Shown in pieces: positions 57,087-64,000 of a stretch of DNA of 64,000 nt. Origin of the DNA: Pseudomonas lopnurensis. GTDB lineage: Bacteria > Pseudomonadota > Gammaproteobacteria > Pseudomonadales > Pseudomonadaceae. Below the pieces are notes generated by a model that saw only the letters and a program-made list of their open reading frames with translations, was not told the origin of the DNA and searched no databases. How positions within the stretch are numbered: the first letter of the stretch is position 1; every line of letters starts with the position of its first letter. The position numbers and the translations under genes are program-made. The stretch spans positions 28,064 to 92,063 of the forward strand of contig NZ_JADDIX010000063.1 of NCBI RefSeq assembly GCF_015070855.1. The letters run 5' to 3'.

Positions 57087-57677
57087 TCAGACCCCAAAGC
57101 CGAACACCTCGCCCAGGTGCCGACGGTAGCGCGCCACATCCGCCTCGATGGCCGGCTGCTTCATCACATCGACGCAGAGGAAGGTCGGCAGCCCGCGCAT
57201 GCCGAGGAACTCGTTGGCCTTGTGAAACGGCAGGTAGACGGCATCCACACCCTTGCCGGCGAAGAAATCGCTGGGGTCGTCGAAGGCCTGCTGCGGCGCG
57301 TTCCAGGTCGCCGAGATCATGTAGTGCTTGCCCTGCAGCAAGCCACCGCTGCCGTACTTCTGCGAAGCGTCGGAGCGGGTACGGCCGTCGTTGGCGTAGA
57401 GGCTGCCGTGGCCGGCGGTGAATACCTCGTCGAGGTATTTCTTCACGGTCCAGGGTGCGCCCATCCACCAACCGGGCATCTGGTAGATCACCGCGTCGGC
57501 CCAGAGGATCTTGGCGACTTCCTCGGCCACGTCGTAGCCGGCGTCGATCTCGGTGGTCTTCACCTCGAAGCCAGCGGCACCGAGGGTCTCGATGGCCGCC
57601 GCGTGCAGGGTGGCGTTGTAACGGCCGGCCGAATGGGCGAATGCCTTGCCGCCGTTGAGTAGCAGAATCTTTTTCAT
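57087..57677 (-). CDS. mdaB: NAD(P)H quinone oxidoreductase, MdaB-like
   Basis: 196 residues of the flavodoxin-like NQO1/MdaB family: KKILLLNGGKAFAHSAGRYN is the FMN/FAD phosphate loop, DAVIYQMPGWWMGAPWTVKK and HYMISATWNAPQQAFDD are conserved in MdaB, and EFLGMRGLPTFLCVDVM lies near the end. It reduces quinones by two electrons, limiting redox cycling. The ATG at 57677 has GAGG upstream. An in-frame GTG at 57683 is an alternative. Length fits E. coli MdaB (193). Confidence 0.9.
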   Translation of the reverse strand: MKKILLLNGGKAFAHSAGRYNATLHAAAIETLGAAGFEVKTTEIDAGYDVAEEVAKILWADAVIYQMPGWWMGAPWTVKKYLDEVFTAGHGSLYANDGRTRSDASQKYGSGGLLQGKHYMISATWNAPQQAFDDPSDFFAGKGVDAVYLPFHKANEFLGMRGLPTFLCVDVMKQPAIEADVARYRRHLGEVFGFGV

Positions 57678-57783
57678 GGACACCTCATAAACAGGATGCC
57701 ACGCAGCTTACCCAGGCCCGCGCGGGCAGCCCAGCCCCGATGAAGCAAATGATCTTTGCCCTTCAGTCATGAATACGGACGCA

Positions 57784-58785
57784 TTAACCGCGCTCCAGCG
57801 CCACCGACTCCAGTGGCTCCCTCTCCGGTCGGCGCGCATAACGCTGGGCCAGCACCGCGCAGACCATCAGCTGGATCTGGTGGAACAGCATCAGCGGCAG
57901 GATCAGCGTGCCCAGCGCGCTGCCGGCGAACAGCACCTGGGCCATGGGAATGCCGGTGGCCAGGCTCTTCTTCGAGCCGGCGAAGAGAATGGTGATGCGG
58001 TCTTCGAGGTCGAAACCCAGCCCGCGCGCGATGAAATGCGTGCCGAGCAACGCCAGCGCCAGTAACAGGCAGCAGGCCAGTACCAGCCCGATCAGTTGCG
58101 GCAGCGGTATCTCGCTCCAGATGCCCTCCATCACCGCATGGCTGAAGGCGGTGTAGATCACCAGCAGGATCGAGCTCTGGTCGACGTTCTTCAGCCAGCC
58201 CTTGTTACGCGCCACCCAGTCGCCGATCCAGCGCCGTGCGATCTGCCCGGCAATGAACGGCAGCAGCAATTGCACGACGATCTTGCCGATCGCCTCCAGC
58301 GTCGAACCACCTTCGGCCTGCGCGCCCATGAGCAGCAGTACCAGCAGCGGCGTGAGGAAAATCCCGATCAGGCTGGAGGCCGCCGCACTGCACACCGCAG
58401 CCGGAACGTTGCCGCGTGCCAGCGAGGTGAAGGCGATGGCCGACTGCACCGTGGCCGGCAATGCGCACAAATAGAGAATGCCGAGGTACAGCTCGGTACC
58501 GACCATCGGCGCCAGCGCCGGCCTGAGCGCCAGCCCCAGCAGCGGAAACAGCACGAAGGTGCAGGCAAAAACCAGCAAGTGCAGCCGCCAATGGCCCATC
58601 CCGGCAAGGATCGCCGTGCCGGATAGCTTGGCGCCGTGCATGAAGAACAGCAGGGCGATGGCCAGGTTGGTGATCCATTCGAAGATCACCGCGCCCTGGC
58701 CATGGGCAGGCAGCAGGGTGGCGACGGCCACGGCGGCGATCAGCGCGAGGGTGAAATTGTCCGGTAACAGGCGGGGCCTGGCCAT
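57784..58785 (-). CDS. BASS-family transporter (YfeH-like bile acid:sodium symporter homologue)
   Basis: 333-residue inner-membrane protein with about ten helices: LPDNFTLALIAAVAVATLLP, LAIALLFFMHGAKLSG, LCALPATVQSAIAFTSLARG (the family crossover region) and ILFAGSKKSLATGIPMAQVL. It belongs to the YfeH branch of the bile acid:sodium symporter superfamily. The substrate of that branch is not known to me. It is divergent from an AraC-type gene 90 bp away, its probable regulator. Confidence 0.9.
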   Translation of the reverse strand: MARPRLLPDNFTLALIAAVAVATLLPAHGQGAVIFEWITNLAIALLFFMHGAKLSGTAILAGMGHWRLHLLVFACTFVLFPLLGLALRPALAPMVGTELYLGILYLCALPATVQSAIAFTSLARGNVPAAVCSAAASSLIGIFLTPLLVLLLMGAQAEGGSTLEAIGKIVVQLLLPFIAGQIARRWIGDWVARNKGWLKNVDQSSILLVIYTAFSHAVMEGIWSEIPLPQLIGLVLACCLLLALALLGTHFIARGLGFDLEDRITILFAGSKKSLATGIPMAQVLFAGSALGTLILPLMLFHQIQLMVCAVLAQRYARRPEREPLESVALERG

Positions 58786-58875
58786 GTGCGCGCTCCTCTG
58801 GCGAGTGTGTTGCGACAAGTTGGCAGGGAGTCTACTGTCGTTGCGCATAACCGACTAACGCCATCGGCCCGGACA

Positions 58876-59673
58876 ATGTCGAGAAACGGACAAAGCAGCC
58901 TCCCACACCGCCGCATCCCAGTCATGGACGCGCTGCCACGACCGCTGTTCGCCCGCAGCGAATCGCTCCCCGAACGCACCACCACGCCACCTCACCGTCA
59001 TCCCTGGGCGCAGCTTTCCTATGCCATCAGCGGCGTGCTGCGGGTGCACACCGACGACGGGCGCTTCCTCGCCCCGCCGCAGCGCGCCATCCTCATTCCG
59101 CCGGGGCTGCTGCACGAGGTGATCAGCTCGCCACGTACGGAAATGCGCAGCCTGTACATCGACTACCGCACGCTGTCCTGGGCAGCGTCCCATTGCCAGG
59201 TGCTGGCGGTCAGCCCGCTGCTGCGCGAACTGATCCGTGCTTTCGGCCAGTTACCGGCGAAGTACGACGAACAGGGCGCCGAGGGCCGGATGGCGGCGGT
59301 GCTGCTGGATCAGCTCCGGGCGGCGCCGGAAATCGGCTATTCGCTGCCCTGGCCCAGCGACTCACGCCTGCGACAGCTGTGCGAAGCCTTCTACGACGCG
59401 CCAGACCTGCCGTTCGGCCTCGCCCACTGGAGCGAACGGCTGGGTGTCTCGGAAAAGACCCTGTCCCGCCAGTTCCGCCGCGACACCGGCCTCAGCTTTC
59501 GCGCCTGGCGCCAGCGCCTGCGGCTGCTCAGCGCCTTGCCGCTGCTCGAACAGGGCCAGCCGGTCACCGACGTTGCGCTCGCCTGCGGCTACGATTCCAC
59601 CTCGGCATTCATCGCGGCGTTCCGCCTGCTGTTCGGCTTTACCCCGGGAGCCCTGGCGCGGCAGGCGCCCTAG
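58876..59673 (+). CDS. AraC-family transcriptional regulator
   Basis: 265 residues. An N-terminal cupin (TTPPHRHPWAQLSYAISGVL and RAILIPPGLLHEVISSPRTE) is typical of AraC_binding sensors of the YdeC/NimR type. The C-terminal region has two helix-turn-helix motifs (LAHWSERLGVSEKTLSRQFR and VTDVALACGYDSTSAFIAAF). The start is uncertain: the ATG at 58876 or 58924 fits, and both have weak ribosome sites. Divergent from the BASS transporter gene, so probable control of that exporter is inferred. Confidence 0.88.
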   Translation: MSRNGQSSLPHRRIPVMDALPRPLFARSESLPERTTTPPHRHPWAQLSYAISGVLRVHTDDGRFLAPPQRAILIPPGLLHEVISSPRTEMRSLYIDYRTLSWAASHCQVLAVSPLLRELIRAFGQLPAKYDEQGAEGRMAAVLLDQLRAAPEIGYSLPWPSDSRLRQLCEAFYDAPDLPFGLAHWSERLGVSEKTLSRQFRRDTGLSFRAWRQRLRLLSALPLLEQGQPVTDVALACGYDSTSAFIAAFRLLFGFTPGALARQAP

Positions 59674-59680
59674 AGTCGTT

Positions 59681-59704
59681 GAGTTTCCACCACAAGCTGC
59701 AGCC
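59681..59704 (+). repeat. 24-bp dispersed repeat, left copy
   Basis: GAGTTTCCACCACAAGCTGC followed by AGCC. An inverted copy with three mismatches lies at 59 bp before the last gene of the window (63459-63482). The pair flanks the DUF1127-DUF2388-DUF4105 block. Confidence 0.6.
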
Positions 59705-59941
59705 ACGCGCTTCGCGAGCCTCCCATAGAGTCCATGTCCGTCAGGCCCCGCCGTGTTCGCAGCTGCGCCGAAGCCCTCAGCCCCTGCGTCGAACAGTTGC
59801 CGCACCCACAAGCGGTACAGTTGCCAGCGTATGGCAACTGCACCGGCACAATCCTCGATTCCTGTGGCTGTTGCAGCCATGCCCGGCACGCGATCCTGTC
59901 TGCCCATAAGCCATGCCCGCTGAACGCGGAAGGACGACATC

Positions 59942-60142
59942 ATGGATCGCGCCCTGCCACGCCCCCTCCTCCTTGCCCAGCCTGGCCGGCTGCTGCAGCG
60001 CCTGATCCAGCTGCTGCGCCAGTGGCGACAGAACGCCCGCACTCGGTGCCAGCTCGCGCGCCTCGACGACCGGCAACTGGCGGACATCGGCATCAGCCAC
60101 AGCGAGCGCGAGGCCGAGCTGAGCAAACCGTTCTGGCGCTAG
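59942..60142 (+). CDS. DUF1127 (YjiS-like) small protein
   Basis: 66 residues: a hydrophobic/basic N-terminus then RLIQLLRQWRQNARTRCQLA and RLDDRQLADIGISHSEREAE, the DUF1127 signature (LxxLDDRxLxDIGxxRxxxxxE). Short Arg-rich DUF1127 proteins have been linked to RNA binding and phosphate or carbon metabolism in alphaproteobacteria. In Pseudomonas the role is not settled. Confidence 0.9.
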   Translation: MDRALPRPLLLAQPGRLLQRLIQLLRQWRQNARTRCQLARLDDRQLADIGISHSEREAELSKPFWR

Positions 60143-60240
60143 GCTTTGCAGCACCGGGTACAGCGCCTATCCTGCCGCGTGCCGACGCCGCGAACATTCC
60201 CGCTGCCGAACGGTCTCAGCGTCACCACAGGAGAAACGCC

Positions 60241-60555
60241 ATGCCCCGTATCCTCATCGCCTGCGCAGCCTCGCTGTTGCTGGCCGGCACCGCTTCGGCC
60301 GCCAGCTTCACCGCCACCACCGACATGATCGTCGGCGGCTTGATCAACAGCGTCGACGCCACCTCCGACCTGACCTCGTCGTTGCGCGACGACAAGCTGG
60401 TACTGGACGCCCGTGACGACGCCGCACGCTTCGTCGCCAGCCAGGGCGAGCTGCGCGGCGCGCACCTGGAAGCCGCGCTGCTGCATATCCGCGACCAGGC
60501 GCCACAGCTCGGTGCCAGCGACCTGCAACTGGCCGAGGCGATCCTGGCGCTGTGA
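60241..60555 (+). CDS. Secreted DUF2388 protein, copy 1
   Basis: 104 residues. A signal peptide (LIACAASLLLAGTASA) precedes a conserved domain: SFTATTDMIVGGLINSVDAT, VLDARDDAARFVASQGELRG and the ending LGASDLQLAEAILAL. It is the first of three tandem paralogues. The family (DUF2388/TIGR02448) is largely confined to Pseudomonas and relatives, with unknown function. Probably periplasmic. Confidence 0.88.
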   Translation: MPRILIACAASLLLAGTASAASFTATTDMIVGGLINSVDATSDLTSSLRDDKLVLDARDDAARFVASQGELRGAHLEAALLHIRDQAPQLGASDLQLAEAILAL

Positions 60556-60655
60556 CGGGCACCGGCGTTGAAAACTGGCGAAGCAACTGGGCACTGGCCG
60601 TGATGAAGGCGTTTCGCTAGCCTTGGCAGCGTTCTTTCTCGGCTGCAGGGTTCAC

Positions 60656-60955
60656 ATGCGTTCGTTTCAAATCGCTGCATTGGCCGCGGCCTGCCTCGCC
60701 GCCGGCTCCGCCCAGGCTTTCGACAGCACCATCGCCAGCGTCGTCCAGACCAGCTACATCAGCAGCAAGCTGACCAGCGCCCCCTTCGACAACAAGCTGC
60801 TGGCGGATGCCCGCGACGACGCCGCCAGTTTCGTCGCCAGTGCCGGCCTGCGCTCTGGAGCGCGCCTGCAGGCCGCACTATCCTGGCTGCGCCAGCAACA
60901 TCCCGAGCTGGCCGCCAGCGACCTGGAGCTGGCCGAGGCCATCCTCGTCCAATGA
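60656..60955 (+). CDS. Secreted DUF2388 protein, copy 2
   Basis: 99 residues: signal peptide (IAALAAACLAAGSAQA), FDSTIASVVQTSYISSKLTS, LADARDDAASFVASAGLRSG and AASDLELAEAILVQ. It is the most divergent of the three copies in the middle (SAPFDNKLL). The start ATG at 60656 follows GCAGGG and places the signal peptide correctly. A role cannot be assigned. Confidence 0.87.
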   Translation: MRSFQIAALAAACLAAGSAQAFDSTIASVVQTSYISSKLTSAPFDNKLLADARDDAASFVASAGLRSGARLQAALSWLRQQHPELAASDLELAEAILVQ

Positions 60956-61007
60956 ATCACCGATCGACGGCCAACCCGTCGACCGACCGAGAAGCGAGAA
61001 CCCATCC

Positions 61008-61328
61008 ATGCTCAAGCGCCTGATCACCGTTCCCCTTGCGTTGGCCGTGCTGGCTGCAAGCGCCCAGGCTCAGACCCTGGTCGCCACCAGCAACATCGTG
61101 GTACGCGCCCTGGACCGCAGCATCAATTTCACCTCCGACGTGACCAGTCGCATCAGCGACATGAAGGTGGTGATCGAGGCGCGCGAAGACGCCGCCAGCT
61201 TCGTCGCCAGCGCCGGCGAAATCCGCGGCGCCCATCTGGAAGCCGCCATCGGTTCGCTGCGCAGCGAATTTCCCGACGCCCGCAATGCCAGCGACCTGGA
61301 ACTGGCCGAAGCCATCCTCGCCCTGTGA
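61008..61328 (+). CDS. Secreted DUF2388 protein, copy 3
   Basis: 106 residues: signal peptide (LITVPLALAVLAASAQA), TLVATSNIVVRALDRSINFT, VIEAREDAASFVASAGEIRG and ARNASDLELAEAILAL. Its stop overlaps the GTG start of the DUF4105 gene by 4 bp, tying the small secreted proteins to the large one. Confidence 0.88.
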   Translation: MLKRLITVPLALAVLAASAQAQTLVATSNIVVRALDRSINFTSDVTSRISDMKVVIEAREDAASFVASAGEIRGAHLEAAIGSLRSEFPDARNASDLELAEAILAL

Positions 61329-63280
61329 GCCGCGTACGCGCCTGGCTCCTGGCGAGCTGCCTGGGCCTGGCCGTCGCCAGTGCCCAGGCCGAACTGCAGC
61401 TGCAGCTGGACGGTCACGGCCTACAACCTGACGAGCGCGTCGCGAGCCAGGCGCTGCTGGACGAAGCTCTGGCCGTACTGCCGCCACGGCTGGTGCAACG
61501 CCTGGACCGCGCGATCCGCGTGCAGTGGCGCGACGACCTGCCGGAACGGGCTTACGGCCGCGCCGGCGGCAACCGCCTCGAACTCAACCGACGCCTGCTG
61601 CCGGCACTCAGCGATGGCTCCGCCGCACGCCAACGCACCGAACGCGCACATGGCACGGTACGCCGCGAACTGCTCGCCACCGTTGTCCACGAACTGGTCC
61701 ATCTCTACGACCGTGGCCGTCACTGGTCGCCTGAGCAACACCTGTTGCAGGGCCAGTGCCGCCAGCGCGCCGACAGCCTTGGACTGATCGGCCTGCCAGA
61801 CAACTGCCGTGGGCAGACCTGGCGCCGCTTCACCCTCAGCGACGACCCGCGCCTGCTCGACCTCGCCGGCTGGCCGCAACGGGTCGGCCGCCGTGGTCAG
61901 CGTGAACAGGACAACGCCCAGGTGGCGCGCAGCCCGGATACCTACGAGCTGACCAGCCCGCTGGAATTCGTCGCGGTGAACCTGGAGTATTTCCTCCTCG
62001 ACCCCGACTATGCCTGTCGCCGGCCCTCGCTATACCGCTACTTCAGCGACCACTTCGGCTGGCAGCCGGCGCAGACCGCCGCGTGCGCAACCGGCCTGCC
62101 GATCCTCAATGCCGGGCGCGATTTCGGCCGTACGCCGCTGCTGCAGCTCGATCCCGCGCAGGTCTACGAAGTCGACTACCTGTTCGCCGAGGCCAACGAT
62201 GCCTGGGTCAGCCGCTGGGGCCACAGCATGCTGCGCCTGGTAATCTGCGCGCCGGGGCGCACGCCCGGCCCCGAGTGCCGACTGGATCTCGACCAGCACC
62301 TGGTGCTGTCCTTCCGCGCCTTCGTCGATGACGTGCAGCTGTCCAGCTGGGACGGCCTGACCGGCGTCTACCCGTCGCGGCTGTTCGTCCTGCCGCTGGG
62401 CCAGGTGATCGACGAATACACCAAGGTCGAACTGCGCGGCCTGGCCTCGGTGCCGCTGAAGCTGAACCGCGATGAGATCCATACCCTGGTCGAGCGCAGC
62501 GCCGAACTGCACTGGAGCTACGACGGCGACTATTACTTCCTGTCCAACAATTGCGCCGTGGAGACCCTCAAGCTCCTGCGTAGCGGCACCGCCCGCGCCG
62601 AACTGGCGGCGCTGGACAGCATCCTGCCCAATGGCCTGCTGGAAATCCTGATCAACCGCGGCCTGGCCGACGCCAGCGTGCTCGACGACCCGCGCGAGGC
62701 GCTGCGCCTGGGCTACCGCTTCGACTCCTACCGCGACCGCTACCAGGCCATGTTCGCCGTGCTCAAGGAACGCCTCGGCCTGCCACAGGAACGCGTCGAG
62801 CAATGGCTGGAGCTATCCGCCGGCGAACGCCAGCACTGGATCGAACGGGCCGACCTGCGCGCCAGCGCCGCCCTGCTGCTGGTCGAACAGGCAGCCCTGC
62901 GCCGGCAAGTGCTGCTGGCCCAGGATGAGCTGAAGAACCGCTACCTCGGCGACCGCGGACGCGATGCGACGCTGAACAAGGCCGACGACGCGCTGCAGGA
63001 AATCCTCGCCAACAGCGGCTACCTGAGCCGCCCTGCCGAACTGCTCGACGGCCAAGGCTACGGCCTGCCACAGGCCAGCGAATGGCAACGGCTGGAACAT
63101 GAAAGCGAACAACGCCAGCTGCGCCTCAATCAGCTCAGCGAGGAACTGGACCGGGAAGTACGCGTGCTGCTGGGTGAAGAACGACGGCAGGAACTGGAAG
63201 CCATCGAGGCCAACCTCGCACAGATCGGCACGCACCTGCGCACATTGCACAAGGCTGGCGGCGGGCTGGAATTGCCTTAG
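61325..63280 (+). CDS. DUF4105 (Lnb N-terminal-like) periplasmic protein
   Basis: 651 residues. The GTG start gives a signal peptide (RAWLLASCLGLAVASAQA). An N-terminal metalloprotease-like segment has LLATVVHELVHLYDRG (HELVH, about residue 125) and an Asp/Glu-rich follow-up. The DUF4105 region (about 275-440) has DAWVSRWGHSMLRLVICAPG and YYFLSNNCAVETLKLL, the His and Cys of an NlpC/P60-like catalytic pair as in Lnb lipoprotein transacylases. A long C-terminal coiled-coil region follows (ESEQRQLRLNQLSEELDREV). The reaction here is not known. Coupled to the third DUF2388 gene. Confidence 0.82.
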   Translation: MSRVRAWLLASCLGLAVASAQAELQLQLDGHGLQPDERVASQALLDEALAVLPPRLVQRLDRAIRVQWRDDLPERAYGRAGGNRLELNRRLLPALSDGSAARQRTERAHGTVRRELLATVVHELVHLYDRGRHWSPEQHLLQGQCRQRADSLGLIGLPDNCRGQTWRRFTLSDDPRLLDLAGWPQRVGRRGQREQDNAQVARSPDTYELTSPLEFVAVNLEYFLLDPDYACRRPSLYRYFSDHFGWQPAQTAACATGLPILNAGRDFGRTPLLQLDPAQVYEVDYLFAEANDAWVSRWGHSMLRLVICAPGRTPGPECRLDLDQHLVLSFRAFVDDVQLSSWDGLTGVYPSRLFVLPLGQVIDEYTKVELRGLASVPLKLNRDEIHTLVERSAELHWSYDGDYYFLSNNCAVETLKLLRSGTARAELAALDSILPNGLLEILINRGLADASVLDDPREALRLGYRFDSYRDRYQAMFAVLKERLGLPQERVEQWLELSAGERQHWIERADLRASAALLLVEQAALRRQVLLAQDELKNRYLGDRGRDATLNKADDALQEILANSGYLSRPAELLDGQGYGLPQASEWQRLEHESEQRQLRLNQLSEELDREVRVLLGEERRQELEAIEANLAQIGTHLRTLHKAGGGLELP

Positions 63281-63458
63281 GTCCGTCGAGATTGCCGTGA
63301 AACCTACCGCTTCCGCTATCCGGCACCGCCCGGTGCAGGGTGCGCTCCGCGCCATGCGTGCGAATCGCGGGCGCGGCCCGCTCCCTACATGTGTTCCAGC
63401 TTGTGGCCTTAAGTGAACGGCATGGCGGACCCGGGTGGGACGGCTGGACCGTCCGCTT

Positions 63459-63482
63459 AGCTACAGCTTGTGGCGGAAACTC
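63459..63482 (-). repeat. 24-bp dispersed repeat, inverted right copy
   Basis: AGCTACAGCTTGTGGCGGAA then ACTC, the reverse complement (three mismatches) of 59681-59704. Part of a 273-bp gap that also holds a CTTGTGGCC partial copy near 63400. Confidence 0.55.
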
Positions 63483-63553
63483 GGCAGCTCTCAGTCGGTA
63501 TTGGCATCTTGGGCAGATCATGCCGTCGTTCAGCAGAGTCCTATCCCACGTAC

Positions 63554-64000
63554 TCACACATCCAGCCCGCGCTCACGCTCCAGGTCGAGCAGCCGCGTCA
63601 TCGGGCCGTCGGGCTGCAGGCGCTCGGTGACGATCTGCGGCCAGCGGTTACGCGAGCGGCGTTTGGCGATGTTGTAGGTGAACTCCTGCAGCCAGTTCAT
63701 GGGGTAGAACAGCAAGTGGCCCAGGTACAACACCAAGTCCGTCCACTCCAGATAGTTGCGGCCCTCACTGGCGGACTTCTTCTCGGCAATCACCTGCTTT
63801 CGCCAAGGGAGGAAATCCGTAGGTTTCATATGAGCGGAGAGCATTTCCCTGACGAAGACATCGGATTCGCTGCGCTGGCCGTTCTCGTCGAACCAGGGGC
63901 CATTGTCCATATAGGCGCGCAGCCACTCCCAGAAGCCCTTCTGCATCTGCAGGGTCTTGCCCATGGGCAGGCCCAGGCTCACCAGCAGGGCGTTGTCCGG
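63554..64000 (-). CDS. Hypothetical protein, C-terminal part (5' end outside the window)
   Basis: 149 residues are visible and the frame is open to the window edge: MGKTLQMQKGFWEWLRAYMD, PTDFLPWRKQVIAEKKSASE and LVLYLGHLLFYPMNWLQEFT, ending in LLDLERERGLDV. The FWEWLRxYMDxGP and DFLPWRK stretches look like the C-terminus of a conserved Pseudomonas protein family, some members of which sit near type VI secretion genes (DUF6708-like). The assignment is tentative. No membrane helix is certain. Confidence 0.6.
   Translation of the reverse strand, partial: PDNALLVSLGLPMGKTLQMQKGFWEWLRAYMDNGPWFDENGQRSESDVFVREMLSAHMKPTDFLPWRKQVIAEKKSASEGRNYLEWTDLVLYLGHLLFYPMNWLQEFTYNIAKRRSRNRWPQIVTERLQPDGPMTRLLDLERERGLDV

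Noticed and set aside
59734..59941. Frames between the AraC gene and the DUF1127 gene
   Set aside because: Cys/Ala-rich low-complexity translation with no ribosome site or conserved pattern; treated as repeat-bearing intergenic DNA.

Overview
The window is chromosomal DNA of a Pseudomonas-type gammaproteobacterium. The evidence is GC-rich coding with strong G/C third positions, an Xcp/Gsp type II secretion operon, the split pntAA-pntAB-pntB arrangement, OxyR next to RecG, DctB/DctD, and many REP-like intergenic palindromes. A P. stutzeri or P. mendocina-like member is my best guess, but the species cannot be fixed from the sequence alone.

Layout. 1-1238: 3' part of an Ohr peroxidase gene divergent from an AraC regulator. 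1395-10445: a formate dehydrogenase N / selenocysteine block, fdnG (in-frame UGA = Sec), fdnH, fdnI, fdhE, selA, selB. selC, the tRNA-Sec gene, lies about 4 kb further on at 14575-14670. A 3.25-kb integrative element sits between selB and selC, bounded by 52-bp direct repeats of the selC 5' half. It carries a decayed excisionase/integrase gene, a repressor-like gene with a 15+15-bp palindrome at its start, a membrane protein and a low-GC DUF262 (GmrSD-like) cargo gene, a candidate anti-phage gene. A further accessory patch (14671-16395) holds a small membrane protein and a toxin-antitoxin pair whose toxin is frameshifted.

16396-22473: a lipoyl GcvH-like/DsrE gene pair, cfa, a tandem universal stress protein, a SulP transporter and an HD-GYP protein. 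22687-25816: the DctB/DctD two-component system. 26046-28185: an ECF42-type sigma factor with its DGPF/YCII partner and a SnoaL-like protein, flanked by a duplicated palindromic repeat. 28595-32237: a Fur-box-preceded siderophore receptor with PepSY membrane partners. 32324-37382: a lactonase-type beta-propeller, an acidic small protein, a haem-oxygenase-like diiron enzyme with a methyltransferase, and an AEC transporter. 37770-41779: a membrane protein, a zinc alcohol dehydrogenase, a YeeZ-like reductase and oxyR. 41784-45340: recG and a YbaK-HDOD protein.

45504-53450: a minus-strand type II secretion operon gspE-F-G-H-I-J-K-L-M, without gspC or gspD in the window. 53970-56861: pyridine nucleotide transhydrogenase. 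57087-59673: an MdaB-like quinone reductase and a BASS transporter divergent from an AraC regulator. 59942-63280: a DUF1127 protein, three tandem secreted DUF2388 proteins and a DUF4105 protein. The window ends in a truncated hypothetical gene.

The most notable item is the selenocysteine locus: the tRNA-Sec gene has been used as an integration site, so its 5' half is now supplied by an immobilised element that still carries a putative defence gene.
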